A stretch of 64,000 nucleotides of DNA, from the NCBI GenBank assembly GCA_027604005.1, contig JADGJT010000012.1, forward strand, positions 62,001 through 126,000. Direction: 5' to 3'. This stretch comes from Dinochytrium kinnereticum (taxonomy: Eukaryota; Chytridiomycota; Chytridiomycetes; Chytridiales; Chytridiaceae). The position numbers were made by a program, and so were the translations under genes. Below, piece after piece: positions 34,075-46,597 of the stretch. Each line of letters opens with the position of its first letter. The first letter of the stretch is position 1. The notes beneath the pieces were generated by a model. That model worked only from the letters and a program-made list of their open reading frames with translations, ran no database searches and was not told the origin of the DNA.

Positions 34075-35859
34075 ATGGTCCTCAACAGTCTACCCCTCCT
34101 CCTGTGCCGCTGCATTTCGGCGTTCCCGGTCCTCATTGTGGCCTTACTGATATCATGGTCTTACATAGGGTTCATAGTAACGTGTAATTAAGCTTAATTT
34201 GTGATGATGGTTCTCCAGCAGCCTAATGAACCATCCAATCTTTTTTGTTTTTGTAGGTCAACAACGGGTTTCCTCGACGTTATCTAGAGGTGGGTGTTTG
34301 CTATGATTTTATAGGCAAATGGACTGGAATATGTCCATAATATGATGAATTTTTGTGAGAACATTTTCTTATGTAATTAATACATTGAATAGTGGCCATG
34401 ATTGTCGTCTTCCAACCTTTGGCGGTCGTTTTTGCGTTTTGTTATTATAAGGTGGGTGTTGAATAATGTTTTCGAGATTCGAATAGCCTCGAACAAGTTG
34501 TCTTCTAATTATGCACATAAGATTATCGTAACCGACCCAGGATCTCCAAATTCGGTAAGATACGGAAGAATATTTCTTGTTGCTTTGCATTTTCCTTTTC
34601 TGATCCCAATAACTGAATTATGGCATAGGACCTCCTGGATGAAGCTGGGAAGAGCGAAAGTTTAACGAGTTTGGACAGAGGAGAAATGGAAAATGATGTC
34701 TCTTTGTTAGGTAACTCGTCAAGGCAAGGTAAACTAGCACATCTATTTTGCTTTTGCTATTAGTGCTTATATGTCAGTTTTCCTGCATTCCCTCCTTTTT
34801 TAAAATCTTATTTTGAATTCACCAGGGGAGAGAGATCCACCTGGCGAGGCCGATACTTGGGGATCTTCCGTCGAGATGAAGAGGAATGGCGGCAGGAGAT
34901 TCTGCAGAAAATGCCATAATTACAAGCCAGATCGGACGCACCACTGCAGCACTTGTAATCGATGTATCCTAAAAATGGTACGAATGAATTCATTCTCGTC
35001 CTTCGAAGTTTTTGTTTTACTTGCGATGTGGCCAAAGGTTTATCAAGTTATGTGCTTGTAGGACCACCATTGCCCTTGGATCAATCAGTGTGTGGGGTTT
35101 TACAACCTGAAGTTTTTTTGTGAGTTATTTTCTACTGTTGTGATTTATTTACTGTTTGAAACCCGTGTTTACTTATTATATTTGACATTGGAAATAATCT
35201 TATTCGGTAATTGTTAGATCTTTTTATCCTATACGCGTGTCTTTATTGTGTATATATATTTGGAATGTGTATGGTACAACTCGCAATGGTTCCAAGGACG
35301 GCTGATGTAGAGGTAAATATTTAATATGTTTTATCTATACTCTAATTGACAATAACCCTCTACTCTCCCCATCGTTAAAAAAAGATTGATCTCCTATTTG
35401 ACATCAACTGGATTATGCTTGTGATCCTCTCCGGTGTCTTTTCTCTGTGTCTTCTGGCCTTTACCGCCATGCACACCTCCCTCTTGCTCGCTAATAAGAC
35501 CACGATCGAATCTTTAGAGCCCACGAAAAGGTTGAGATCCAACGGTATTGACGATATGTTAAATACTTCATCATTATCGACGGAGAGAAGGCTTGATGGC
35601 CCAGAACAGCATATTGTTAGAGGAGTTAACGTGTATGATTTTGGAAATTATCGGAATTGGGTCCAAGTAATGGGGCCAGATTGGAGACTGTGGTTTTTCC
35701 CGGTCCCGACGACGTAAGTATCTTTACGCTATCTGTCTATATCTACCCAATAAGGTTCGAACACTGATTATTTTACGGGTTACGGATGGATGCAGTATCG
35801 GCAACGGCCATGATTTCGAAGTCAATTGGCGAATGTTACGAAGCGATGAAAATGTATAG
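34075..35859 (+). CDS. DHHC-type protein S-palmitoyltransferase
   Basis: About ten short exons encode an N-terminal pair of membrane helices (MVLNSLPLLLCRCISAFPV...). The cysteine-rich DHHC domain follows: FCRKCHNYKPDRTHHC, then CNRCILKMDHHCPWINQC and VGFYNLKFF. Two further helices come next, then the TTxE motif in NKTTIESLE. The cysteine of DHHC forms the acyl-enzyme that passes palmitate to substrate cysteines. The zinc-binding cysteines and the catalytic His-Cys are all present, so the enzyme looks functional. The C-terminus has GNYRNWVQVMGPDWRLWFFP, typical of the Pfa3/ZDHHC2-like group. Likely sites are the Golgi, vacuole or plasma membrane. Early exons around 34230-34560 were assigned on weaker splice evidence than the catalytic core. 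Confidence 0.86.
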
Positions 35860-36704
35860 ATAGGCTAGGCCCTCCACTCTCCACTCCGATTCCGCCACAG
35901 AGAGACTACCCCAGCTCAAGTATATTCCCTTCGTGCCGTAGTTCACTGAAGTAGAATTTGTGTCAGAATGAGCCGTATCTCGTTCAGAGCTGGGAGAACG
36001 CTGTGTAAAAATAAAGCCCGACGATCAGTGTCGGACGAGCAGGTCGAAAGGGATGAAATATCACCCTTTAACTTACTTGCAAAAACATAATATGTACCAG
36101 TATACGCCGTAATGCCATGCCTCAGATATAAAAAGGGATAAGGTGATGGTCGCTACTACATGCGTTGCAATATCTAAACAGAGAAGATATCAATAACCTC
36201 GAAGCAAAAGAGAGAACCCTCTTGACTTTACATACAGAACAAGTTTGATATTTCTCGGAACATGGAACTTCCAAGGATAAGGCCACACAGTTCGATGCAG
36301 AAGCAAATCCAGGTGATGGCAAGTGCTGCTGCTAGGCTGTGGGTAAGAAAATAAATAGTACTGTCTTAAGCTCAATCTAAATCGATAGCAAATGCTTGTG
36401 TCTTCTTCTTACGATCTGCTGTGCTCATTGTAGCTGCTGACATCGCGGAGGGGCATGGCTCTTAGTAGGTTGCCATCCTGATGAGACAATCGTTTCACAG
36501 TTATCCATTAGCTTGCAAAGAGTGCAGAATATATATCTCTAGACAACCTGACAGAAGTGCACCATTATAGTGGCCATGATGTGACCGACAGTGGTGAGGA
36601 ACCTCGACGGCAGAAGGAAGCTGATGGTCGTTCGCATTTCAAAACAAACTTGAATGAATTGTCAGGAATTTTATTCTTTTTTTATTATTATTAAATTTAT
36701 CACG
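35860..36704. other. Spacer after the palmitoyltransferase gene
   Basis: No gene is supported; minus-strand frames near 36122-36375 have no signature. A missing first exon of the damaged gene that follows may lie in the last part. Confidence 0.4.
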
Positions 36705-37877
36705 AAGGGCCACTCAACCCTCTATGTGAACCACTATGCAACGGGTACAGCAACTCCCACAAAGATTGATTCAGCGTGCAAACTTACGCGTTTTGATCAG
36801 GATACAATCGAATTCAACTCTGTCGAAAAGTTTGGCGCAGACACCTTTACAAAAGCCGGGCTGCGGATATGCCAGGACTTATTGAGAGAGGCAGACAATC
36901 GCAATCCTGACTTTTTCCAGCTGTGAGCATCTTTGTGTTTGTGTTTTGTTTTATTTTTGAGTGCCATCTTCATAACTCCCTCGCTCCCCTGCCAATGCTT
37001 CTCCCTGGGACTTCGACGAAGTTCTTTTGGCCTTGAGAGGCCGCAGTTCGGTGGAGCTGAATGCTTAGCCACTCACTCAAATTTTTTATTGTGGCAATTC
37101 TTATGCAGCAAGGGCCTTCTGTCTGACTTCAGAGGCTATGGCGAATTGGAGGTCATTGAGAACCAGCTTCGCGTCATTCTGAAGCACTTCAAGAACGCGA
37201 CCAAAAAGAAGTCACCTCTCTCCGCGTGGAAGCCAGTTTTCGCGTCGCTCGAGGCCCTCACCCTTTTTCTTAAGTCGAAAGATGCATGGCTTGATATCCG
37301 GAAAGGGCCCAGGAGTCTTTCAAGGCTTTTGGAACCGCTTGGGTTGCCACCAGTGAGAATTTGGCCGCGCTTGGTGTCCTAAACGAGAGTCACTTCCCCT
37401 CTGTTCGGACTACAATGGCCGTTGCTCTGGCCCTCGGAAACCAGATCAACCAAAGATTCGAGGAGAAGATAAGGTAGCTAACCTGATGGTTGCTTATTGA
37501 TGTCATTTCTCAAATCTATGTCATATGCCATTTAACAAGTACGTTTTGATTTGCTCAGCCAGTGGCCCGAAAAACTCTGGAGTGTTTGGACAGGCGATGA
37601 GTTTGAGGGCGACAGAAAGAAAAAAAGTGTGGAGGAGGACGAAGGCAAAAAGAAGAAGGATGCCAAAAAGGGTGAGGTAGACGCTGAAGAGGATTATAAG
37701 AAGAAGAAAAAGAGACCCAAAAGGGCCGTGAAAGATGCCAATGCCCCCCCTTGGGACTTCGAGGAAGCTCTTTTGGCCTTGAAGGCCGACCGGAAGCAGA
37801 TCGGTGGAGCTGAATTTGATATTGCAGCATGGTCTGAGGGGCCAAGGGAAAAGAGCGAGACACCAAGTTTTCCTTAG
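36705..37877 (+). pseudogene. Uncharacterised gene with a frameshift
   Basis: Coding-like segments follow one another. They are 36705-36918 (FGADTFTKAGLRICQDLL), then 37108-37280 (GYGELEVIENQLRVILKHF, SPLSAWKPVFASLEALTLFL), then another frame from about 37290 to 37474 (FKAFGTAWVATSENLAALG, MAVALALGNQINQRFEEKI), and a last exon at 37559-37877. The last exon is lysine-rich and ends with PPWDFEEALLALKADRKQIG and WSEGPREKSETPSFP. The shift between frames near 37298 is one base with no splice signal, so the gene is broken there or the sequence has an error. No ATG exon is found upstream of 36705. The family is not recognised. The intron at 36919-37107 contains a worn copy of the last exon. Confidence 0.5.
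36997..37063 (+). repeat. Intronic duplicate of the gene's own last exon
   Basis: About 70 bases here, encoding SPWDFDEVLLALRGRSSVEL, are clearly homologous to 37738-37815 (PPWDFEEALLALKADRKQIG). Shared blocks include TGGGACTTCGA, CTCTTTTGGCCTTGA and CGGTGGAGCTGAAT, with a small deletion between them. The copy lies in the same orientation inside the preceding intron. Confidence 0.8.
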
Positions 37878-38850
37878 CCTCTCTAGCATCCCTTATTTGC
37901 AGCTCTTCCTTTACCTTAGCACTCAAATAAAAAAATGGAGCAAAAAATATTGACGAGAATAGAATGGCGAGCCGTGATGGCATCCCTTTTTTAATCATTC
38001 CAAGCATGTACTTCAAAAAGACGGAGATAATGGGAGGCTAATAGAATGCGCTTTATGGCATTCAAAGTTCACAAGTACCATAAAACAGCCTTTCAGATCC
38101 GAAGAATATATGGGAGCTATAAGAGTGCAGCTTAGCGAAATGCCTCCCCGTTCTCTTTTTCCCCCTTCAAGCTGGCGATTCTTTGTCGTCAATATAATAA
38201 AAATATTGTTCATTAGCAAGAATAGGAATGTCCAGTAGTAGATGTAGACAAGCAGCCGCACTAGTCACCTCTAAGGCTGAGCCGAGCAGCTCATCGAGGA
38301 TAAGCCTCGCATCCGCTGTAGCGGGCCTTCACTCTCTTCGTTAATGGTGCGTATTGCTCAGAATTGATACCTAAGCTTGTATGTACCTTTTTCTCATGGG
38401 TGACGCTCAAGCAGAGAGATTCATGAGTCAGCGGCAGGTGCACCAACTGGAGCGGTCTGAGGAGCACGGGGATGGAGGAGTGAATGACGTTCGTCCGCTT
38501 CGTGACTGTCAACGTCATACAATTTAAGAAAAGAGGGAAAGTTGAGGAATGAACTCATTGCCGGAGTGCAAGGGCACGCGTGGTGTTGAGGATGAATAAG
38601 AGGAGGAGGAGGATGGGAGGGGGGAATGATGGATGGAGTGTTGTTCATGGGATCATGACTTGAATGAGTCGTTGTGGCAAGCAGTGTTGGTTTCTGGGAA
38701 GACGACACGCATCCCTGACTTGGCTTCTCTCTCTGCCTTGCTCATCTTGCCTTTGGCGGCAACAAAGTATGCGCAGAATGGCTTGCGCATAATTTCCAGC
38801 ACAACAAAAGCAGTCAGTGTCACACTGTCACACAATGCCTCGTCTGTCTC
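37878..38850. other. Spacer upstream of the LRR receptor gene
   Basis: No complete gene is seen. The A/G-rich stretch at 38590-38630 and a hydrophobic plus-strand segment near 38720-38770 (LSALLILPLAAT) could contain a missed signal-peptide exon of the LRR gene, but no in-phase donor was found. Confidence 0.4.
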
Positions 38851-41840
38851 ATGTCTGCAGACTGTGAGATTGCCTCCAATGCCTTCCCCACTCTGGCCAT
38901 CCCAACAACGCCGGGCCTTTGCTGCATCGGATACTTCATGACATGCGACAACTCGCAGCGGATCACCACAATGTAAATAGGGAGTCTTTTCTTTTCTTTG
39001 CAGAGATCAAAACTGATGTTCCCATTTTGACATGTAACGAAATAAACTACCATGGAAAGAAACTTTGCTGCAAGGGGCCTCACTGGTGAAGTTCCTCTTG
39101 CAATGTTAGGTCAGCTTACTAGTCTACGGGAACTGTATGTTTATTTGCTTTTGATTCCGCAAAATTGCATTAATAACTGAGAGGATATCTGTCGTGAAGG
39201 ATTCTTGCAGTGAATCAGCTGACTGGAATGATCCCTCGAGAGGCGATCCCTAACCTTACATTCCTACGGGTATTGTATGTATAACCTCACATCTAACTTG
39301 GGCTATGCTTGATAATATCATGCTGATTCTGTGTTAATGATGTGGCATCTAATTGATCATTCTGTCCATAGGGACCTTAGTATGAACAACCTCACGGGTC
39401 CTTTACCAGAGGGTATGGGAGCTCTTACTAATTTGCAAGAACTGTGAGTTTTATCCTCATAATACATGCTCCTCGAACTTGAGGTCCCTGTATGAACTGC
39501 TTTGTTTTAGCTTACTGAAGAAAGAGTATTAACTTATTTGTCTCTTTTTTTTGACCGAAATATCAAGTGACTTGGGCTATAACCAACTTTCTGGGACAAT
39601 TCCTTCAGAGATAGGGCTGTTAACGTTACTGGAAAAAGTGTATGTCAATACGTTGTCAATAACTTATTCGACTTCAGCCATTTAAATAGTAACGCACTGA
39701 ACGGACCAATCCCAAAGGAATTTGGACTGCTTACGAATGTAAAAGATCTCGATCTAAGCGATAATGATCTGGAAGGGCCTTTACCATTGGAAGTAGGAAA
39801 CATAAAGAGTCTCGTTGAGCTGTAGGGACATTGTTTCGTTTCGTCTCGTTTTTAATGCTCATTTCCGCCTCTCCTTTTTTTCGAGTTTTTAAATATTGCC
39901 TCTTCGCATTTAAGTGCTCTTAATTTATATCTCTTTTAAAACCCGGCCAGGAAGGTCCAGAGGAATAGGCTTTCAGGAAGGCTTCCATCCGGATTATCTA
40001 CCTTAACGTCATTGACAAGATTGTAAGTCATTATTTACATTATTGAGTTCTCCTTTTTTATACTTATACGATTTTGAATCTGCAGGTACCTTGATAATAA
40101 CCAGTTTGAAGGACAAATTCCACCCCAACTTGAAGCTCTCAGAGAGCTTCGATTTTTGTATGTATCCGTTAGATAAATTCCTATTTTCTTTTCTCGAAAG
40201 TAAACTTGACTGTATGCTCAAACTTTATTGGCAATCAGAGTTCTTAGAAGCAATAGGCTTACTGGATGGATTCCTGCTCAGTTAAATGCCCTCTCCTTGT
40301 TGACGACAGTGTAGGTTGTTGTTTTTTTTTTCAATTTGGAGGGCATAACTGATTAATACGAAGCAGAGATGTTCGAGATAATGCTTTGCTAAGTCCAATA
40401 CCCGAATTTTTTTATAGAACCTCAAGATCAGCGTATGCTACATTGATTCGTCTCTATTCATCGACATTAGTCTAACATTATTTCTCTCGAATTGTTATAG
40501 AATTGACGGGAATTGCTTTGTATCAATAACAAACACAAATAATAAGTTTGCTAAGTATGTTTATCATAGAACACGTCCCTCCTTATCGTTATCTTTCTTC
40601 GCTTTCCCGTCACTATTTTCTTTTTTCTTTCAAGTCTTCCTTTCGACTTACTTTTGGTGGTTTTTTCTTCCTCCTTGTACCTGTGTTTAGTTCGCCCTTT
40701 CACATTGCCTCTGCCGTGTTTACCTTTATAATGTCATTCTCTGATCGAACTATGTTTTCAGATTTGCTTGAGATTTACTTATCCTATACCTATCCCATTT
40801 CTAATAGTACTTCGCAAAAACCGGATCAGTTCTGTGAGGACATCTATGGTTCATCCTGGAAAACCCTTGAATCCCCGTCTACTATACTTTCGCCATCTAC
40901 ATCGTCAATATCCATTCAACCACCAGTTAGGTCTTCTGTACCCACCGATACACTTTCAACATCAACCACAAGCGACTCACCCACCAATAATCCTATGGCA
41001 TCTAATATCGAACGCAGTCTTATCGTCCCACTGTCAGTCTCAATCGCTCTGATATTTTTAATTGCTGCTATTGCTACCGTCCTTTTCATCCGCCGTAATC
41101 GTCAGAGGAGATTAAGACGAGAGAACCTAGACGCCAGCCTCGTGCCAGTGCCTTCACCAACCTTACAGAATCCTGGAGCCGGGACTGAACTCAAGTCAGA
41201 TGCCTGTGGATTATTCTCAAACACGGAAGGCAGACTCGTGACACTTCTCGAAAGAGATGCCAAGAACCCACGTGCCTCATTGCTTTTTGCTGATCTGCAC
41301 AGAGCCGACAATGACTCGAATTCAGATCCTGTAGAGGTTTCGATAGAATTTTTAGAAGATAAGGATGTGGGACGAGAAGCAGACTTCGGAAATGTCATGG
41401 ACAGCGTAGTCTTCGAACCCGAAGTAAGGGCAGTGCCGAGGTCCGTTGAGGAACCTACTTCCGAATCATCTGAAGAGTCACAGGCTGCTCGAGATTTATC
41501 GGATTTAGCCAGGTGGTCACCCTCTGAGGTCGAGCAATTCCTCTTGCTGGCTGGGGTCGGTTCGCATTTGGTAGAAATCTTAAAAGGTAAGGCTTGCTTT
41601 TTTATGTTATTTGTTTTCTATGCTACTTATATTAAATCATGTATTTTGACAGGCAACGGCATTGATGGCTACCAGCTGCTTCTTTTAAACGAGCAAAGGC
41701 TACTCGATGGTGGGGTCGAGCTTTCAACAGCCAGGAGTTTAATATTGCATGTTGTTGATGAGCTAAGAAGTGGTCGGCTTCCGTCGACGTCCCGAAGTTC
41801 AGAGGAAGTAAGAACAGATGCTCCACCGGGCTACTCGTGA
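38851..41840 (+). CDS. LRR receptor-like protein with TM and SAM domain
   Basis: The N-terminal exon (38851-38972) reads MSADCEIASNAFPTLAIPTT with paired cysteines CC and C, an LRR N-cap. About nine short exons follow, each carrying mostly one plant-type LRR (N.LTG.IP pattern, for example DLSMNNLTGPLPEGMGAL, HLNSNALNGPIPKEF). Every repeat-joining intron has phase 2. A Ser/Thr-rich stalk leads to a membrane helix (LIVPLSVSIALIFLIAAIA) and a basic stop (RRNRQRRLRR). The acidic cytosolic tail ends in a SAM-like domain: WSPSEVEQFLLLAGVGSHLV, then IDGYQLLLLNEQRLLDGGV. It is probably a surface receptor or adhesion protein signalling through SAM oligomerisation; there is no kinase domain. No clear signal peptide is seen at this start, so an upstream exon is likely missing. 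The long intron at 40555-40804 was placed by phase. Confidence 0.82.
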
Positions 41841-42123
41841 AGCATTCGCGAAGCATCTTGGGACCTTACAGACTGCCCAATCACTGTAATTAAGAGACAC
41901 CAAATGCTTTGTGTTTGGGGACAGACCGATTTGACGACTATTGTTAAAGTAATTACGAATCGCAATCTGAGCCCAATCAAGGCACAGGAATTTTTCGTCG
42001 TGTCTTCAGCATGATGATGGGGCTCACATGTCCAAAGTCAAATCTAAGAGGACAGGCCTTATAAATAATCCGTGGACTTCTCTAGTACCCCTTTTTTTTT
42101 GCTGTAATTTTAGTACGCCCATT

Positions 42124-42872
42124 ATGGCATCCATCCATCTTTCTCTGCCCATTGCTATCACCATCCTCCTTCTTCTTCCTTTTACAATCCTGTGCCAAAC
42201 GACGCAACCTGGGCTGATAATCATAAAGCCCTTAACAGGTTCAGTTCTTCGCCCTGGAGAGTCATTGGTGAGTAAAGAGGTCGCTCTTTTGCGCTTCTGA
42301 CGCGTTATATATATATATATGTATAAAATTCAAGTCAGTTGAGTGGCAATATTTCCCTAACGGCAGCCCCGGTGTAATGGGAGAAGAGGTGCTAGAGTTT
42401 AACCTTCAAGATCTGAGAAGTGGGATGAATACGGGAACTGTTTTCGCTAGAATGCCGGGCAGTTTTGCGGCAAAAGTGAGGAACGGCACTGTAACAATTC
42501 CCAGTGATGCGCCTTCCGGTGACTTTGTGAGCACTACACAGCCTCTCTAGACCACCACATTAATGATCTTTAGGCTATTTCCACTATGGTCTACAACACT
42601 TATTTCTCGAGCCCTTTGGTAAGTCAGCCATTCTCATCTCCAAACTAACTTTGCTCTTCGTTGCGAAACGAAAGATCAAAATCGTTTCAGCACAAACCAC
42701 CACAACACTCAGAAACATCATCACTACAAATCCCGCACAGAAGGCAGAGGTGCAGATTACGACTACAAGGCAGCCGGCGGCCACCACAAGCCAGAGATCC
42801 CAGTCGAACAAGTTACAGAGTTCGTTCTTTATGGCATTGATGCCCACAGTATTCATTATGCTCCTCGTCTGA
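42124..42872 (+). CDS. GPI-anchored surface protein, Knh1/Kre9-like
   Basis: Four exons (42124-42267, 42335-42526, 42574-42618, 42675-42872) join in phase to give 192 residues. A signal peptide (IHLSLPIAITILLLLPFTIL) precedes a beta domain with IIIKPLTGSVLRPGESL, SVEWQYFPNGSPGV and ARMPGSFAAKVRNGTV. A Thr-rich stretch and a C-terminal hydrophobic tail (FFMALMPTVFIMLLV) form a GPI-attachment signal. The N-terminal domain, with G..L..G....W and a late SD.PSGDF, matches the fungal Ser/Thr-rich GPI family related to Knh1 and Kre9, which take part in beta-glucan cell-wall assembly. It is a likely wall or membrane surface protein. Confidence 0.78.
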
Positions 42873-43199
42873 GGGAGAGGCTAGCAGAAGCGGGAAGAGA
42901 TACTAGAAAGAGGTGTCTTAATGATAGTATTTACAATTACATAAAATGATCTGCCATGCGTGAAATGGTTCTCAAATTAGAATTTTCATTCATTACGAGT
43001 CATTCTGAAGAGGCTCGTCGTTCGGAAACCAACCACACATTTCCATTGTTTCCATAACGACCTTCCAGAGAAAACCCTCCCCATTTCTTTTCCTTGGGAA
43101 AAGCTGTTGACGAATCGACGGTAGACGGAATCACACCTCTCTAGTTCAAAGTCGTCGCGCAACTCAAACGGAACCAATTTAAACGGAAGTTAGGCGCCC
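42873..43199. other. Spacer between the GPI protein and DUF2408 genes
   Basis: The spacer contains the 3' end of the GPI gene and the promoter of the DUF2408 gene. I see nothing else in it. Confidence 0.5.
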
Positions 43200-45238
43200 A
43201 TGCCAGAGTCTAATACTGCAGAGGCGGTCACCGCCGTCATGCAAGAGGGGGAGCAGGAAGAATCCGTCTCCATTATTGAAGTGGTGGGGAATGCATATAT
43301 TATTTTTACACTACATTATAATTCTCATTCTTTATCTAACCAAGCTTTTCCAGCCCGAGGGTGTTCACCTGGACAGGTTGAAGAGCATCAGGGACCGTCT
43401 TTTTAATCTTCGAAAAGCTAGTGGGTCCGGGAGGCAGAGCAAGGAGACGGCTTTCCTCTGGAAAGAGGTGTCAGTGCTGGTCAAGTCGCTTTCTGAGATC
43501 AGGACAAAGAATGCTGAGAACGAAGAGGACGATGGTTCTGCTATATCAATGGAAATGGATCAGATATTGGAGGATATTATTCCAATGTTCTTCCAGGTTG
43601 GTTTCAAATTACATAGAGGATCTTTGGACGTATTTGCCATAACACTTTTAAATTTATCCTGACCAGTTTTGGTCTTCTAACGGAAAGGTGTCTGAGAATA
43701 TGTACCCAGGTTAGTTCAACTAGCGAAAAGAACAGTTGCATCGCTGACTCGGCTAAAAAGTATACGTGAAGTTGGCAAAAATGAAGCACACCCTTGAACA
43801 CCTCAATGACTCGGGGCTCTACACATCCCATGTCGTATCCGAAACGGAAGCCAAGTTGAAGGACTTAAAGGAAAAGGTCCATGCTTTTGCTGTAGCGCAA
43901 GAGAGCAAGGATAGGGGTAATAAGAAGACACTGGCCCTCCTTCAGTCGAAACTGACAGCCTGTGGTACGTCTACATTAATAATCCTCTTCGCTTACTGAT
44001 TTAACCACACCGAAATAGTACAAGACCTTGCAACCCTCAAGGAATCTCTCTCATCTATTTCACCTGCCCTTCTACCTGTACACACTCGGCTGAACGAGAT
44101 TAAGCAGGAGCTTCAAAATCTTCTCCGACGAGGTTCCAGCCATGCATTCTCCCTTGCCGAAGTCCAGATGCTTCAAGACGAGCTGAGGGAGATTGATTCA
44201 GTTAGAATCGATGGTTCCTACCTCGGGAGGGATGGGACAGTGCTTCCCGGACAGGCGGCTGTCATCGCATTGATCGAATCAGCATACGATGATGTTCATG
44301 AACTTCTTTCAATGCGTGAGGCCATTGCTGGAGATAACCCGTTGAGGTCAGTTTATGAGAAGTTGATCAAGATCAAGGCGAATTTGGAGAGGATCCAGAT
44401 GGTTTATCGATGGGCCCTTAAGGCGGAAGATCTTGTACAGTTACAAATAGAACTCGGGGCGATCGATAACCTTAGAGTGGACGGAAAGTTTTTGGTGGGG
44501 TTTAATTCCTTTTTGGGCAGCATTGCATCCTTTTATTTTATTAATTTTATACCTAGGACGACAAGGGTCAAGTACCAGAAGGGCAGGCTGTATTGCATTT
44601 CCTATTACACAAGGTAAATATAGATATTATCCTTACTTTTGCTGGCTTAAAGTTGATGCGATGTAAACTGTTCGCCCCCTTTCCTCGCGATAGTGCTACC
44701 GCATCATCTACAAGCTTCAAAGCACGGCCGAAGAAACCGTCTCCGAGTTCCTTATCCCTATCCGCAATCAACTCGTTACATTGAAGAAGTGTCTTCAGGA
44801 ACTTCAGCGATGGAAAGTCTCCCTTTCACCTCGCGAGCTCATGGTCTACCAAATGCGATTGGCATCACTTGACAATATGGTAGGTACAACCCAGGGTTTC
44901 CTGCACACTTCTTTTGTTTTAACAAATTCATCGAATGCGAACACTAATAATGCTTTGTACTTCACAAATGTGCTTTTAATCACCTCTTTCCCTTTCAATT
45001 GAAGAGGGTAGATGGAAAATATCTCGATGACGAAGGAAACGTTCCAGAAGGCCAAGGAATCCTTCACGGACTTTTGAACGAAAACTATGACATTCTTCGT
45101 GACCTCCAACACGCAGCCGAGGAGGCAGAAGGCGACACCGACTTTTTCGATGAAGAGGAGGAAGAGGAGGATGAGGATGAGGAAGGCGAATGCCCATTCC
45201 CAGTCCATGACGCTCCTATTCCCGTCCAATCGACGTAG
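43200..45238 (+). CDS. DUF2408 (UPF0662) family protein
   Basis: Several exons, the first starting MPESNTAEAVTAVMQEGEQ, encode an all-helical cytosolic protein of about 500 residues. Two related modules are visible: DELREIDSVRIDGSYLG and LASLDNMRVDGKYLDDEGN, each with a conserved VDGKYL..DG.VP.GQ turn followed by helices. Other helical segments include LDRLKSIRDRLFNLRKAS and SSISPALLPVHTRLNEI. This is the DUF2408 architecture of fungal UPF0662 proteins. The C-terminus is strongly acidic (a run of Glu and Asp after FFDEEEEEE). Its role is unknown. No signal peptide or membrane segment is present. Internal introns are short and in phase, but a few junctions were set by motif continuity. Confidence 0.8.
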
Positions 45239-45486
45239 ACCCTTGTTGCTGCTTTGATATACCCCATTTCCAAGAGGCAAATCATTCATTACCTTTCATT
45301 ATTCTGCCACATAATCATCTCTTTCATCTCCACCCTTCTCTTATTCTTTTTTCTTTTTTCTTTTCTTCTGCTTTTGTACTGCCTTCGTGCTGCAAAGCCA
45401 CCAATCAATCCTTATGGAACCCTCTCTGAAAGGCAAACCTGCATGTCTTTATGTATGAGCTATCAAGACAAAAACTATACAAGAAT

Positions 45487-46597
45487 CAAGCAGCCTCGTT
45501 TGTGGACCCAATAGCTAAATCGGCAGCAAGCCTCTTCTTTTCGTCCAGGGCCCTACGGAGTGGCATTGTCTGCGGGATGACATCTGTGGGAGAAAAAAGA
45601 ACATACAAAAATTATATGTTAATAAGACCATCAATTACGGGATGGATTTGTTACGATACCTTCAAGAAACTCGAGCTCTTCCCTCTGATGTACTGCAGTG
45701 GCTAGTGTACAAGAAAGAAATAGACGAGAAGAATTATTATCAGGAAGCCAGACGTCAGCAAGGGGCAGAATCGCAACACGAAAAACGTACCAACATCCCT
45801 GTAAGCAATGGTTTTTCGGTCACTGTGAGCAGTATACTGCCATGAATCTCTCGTAAGTTTCTCCAAAAACATCTCCTATTTAGAATAAAATACAGCAGCA
45901 TACAGAATGAGGTGGTGTAATGGAAAAGAAGAAGAGGAAAAAACACTGAACAACAGAAACAACAGGAGGCTAAACCCACCGTGGCTAAACTCATCAAAAC
46001 AGCCGCATCCGCTGCCACCTGAACGACGTCCGTGTCTTCCTTCATAATTGCTTTAATCCTTGGCGTGGGAAAAGTCAGCCTTCCGGTCGCAGCCCCTCCA
46101 GCACTGAGACTCGCACTCGAAACATCCGCCTCAAGAGGTCCAGCATCCTCTTCATCCTCAGAGTTATCTCTATTGTGAGAAACATTCGCAACCATGGCTA
46201 CAGTGTTCGTAGTAGATGGAGTCTTAGAAGGTGACGACGAAGCCTTTTTTGCCCTCTTCCTAGCTGACGTCGTGGCGGGTGCAGCGGCTGGAGTTGTTGT
46301 GGTAGGCGTTGGGGCAGCAGATGGTGATGATGTAGAGGGAGAGCCATATGTAGATCTCATAGCGGCAGCACGGCGGGTGGAGCGGGAGGAGAGAGTGACA
46401 GAGTCGGGAATGAGATTGAGATTGGTATGTTTGCCTCGTCGCTTGCCAGAGCTAGTGCCGTTGGTGTCTACACAAGCAGGGGTCTCGGGGCTTTGAGCGT
46501 CGGGTTCTAAGGCTTTTGGTTGGTCTTCACCGACATCTGGGTCGGGGCTGATGGAGATGCTGTCTGCTGTCTCTGGAGCAGCCGAGTCGATGTCCAT
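45487..46597 (-). CDS. Histone-fold protein, Dpb3/CHRAC-like
   Basis: The start ATG at 46597 begins MDIDSAAPETADSISISPD. The first 190 or so residues are low-complexity and basic/Ser-rich. The histone fold then reads RLTFPTPRIKAIMKEDTDVV and QVAADAAVLMSLATV, and continues over a splice to LTRDSWQYTAHSDRKTIAYRD and VHQREELEFLEDVIPQ, ending with KRLAADLAIGSTNEA. This pattern (PRIK.IMK.D, KTI.YRD, FLEDVIP) matches the NF-YC-type partners Dpb3/POLE4/CHRAC1. These pair with a second histone-fold subunit in DNA polymerase epsilon or nucleosome-sliding complexes. The four-exon model has in-phase joins; the short exon near 45690 is the least secure. NF-YC itself is less likely because the C-terminal contact region differs. 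Confidence 0.8.

Noticed and set aside
40548..40805. Upstream part of the large frame that includes the LRR gene's stalk and TM
   Set aside because: It reads through a roughly 250-base intron; the LRR exons splice in phase from 40554 to 40805, so the frame start at 40548 is not a gene start.
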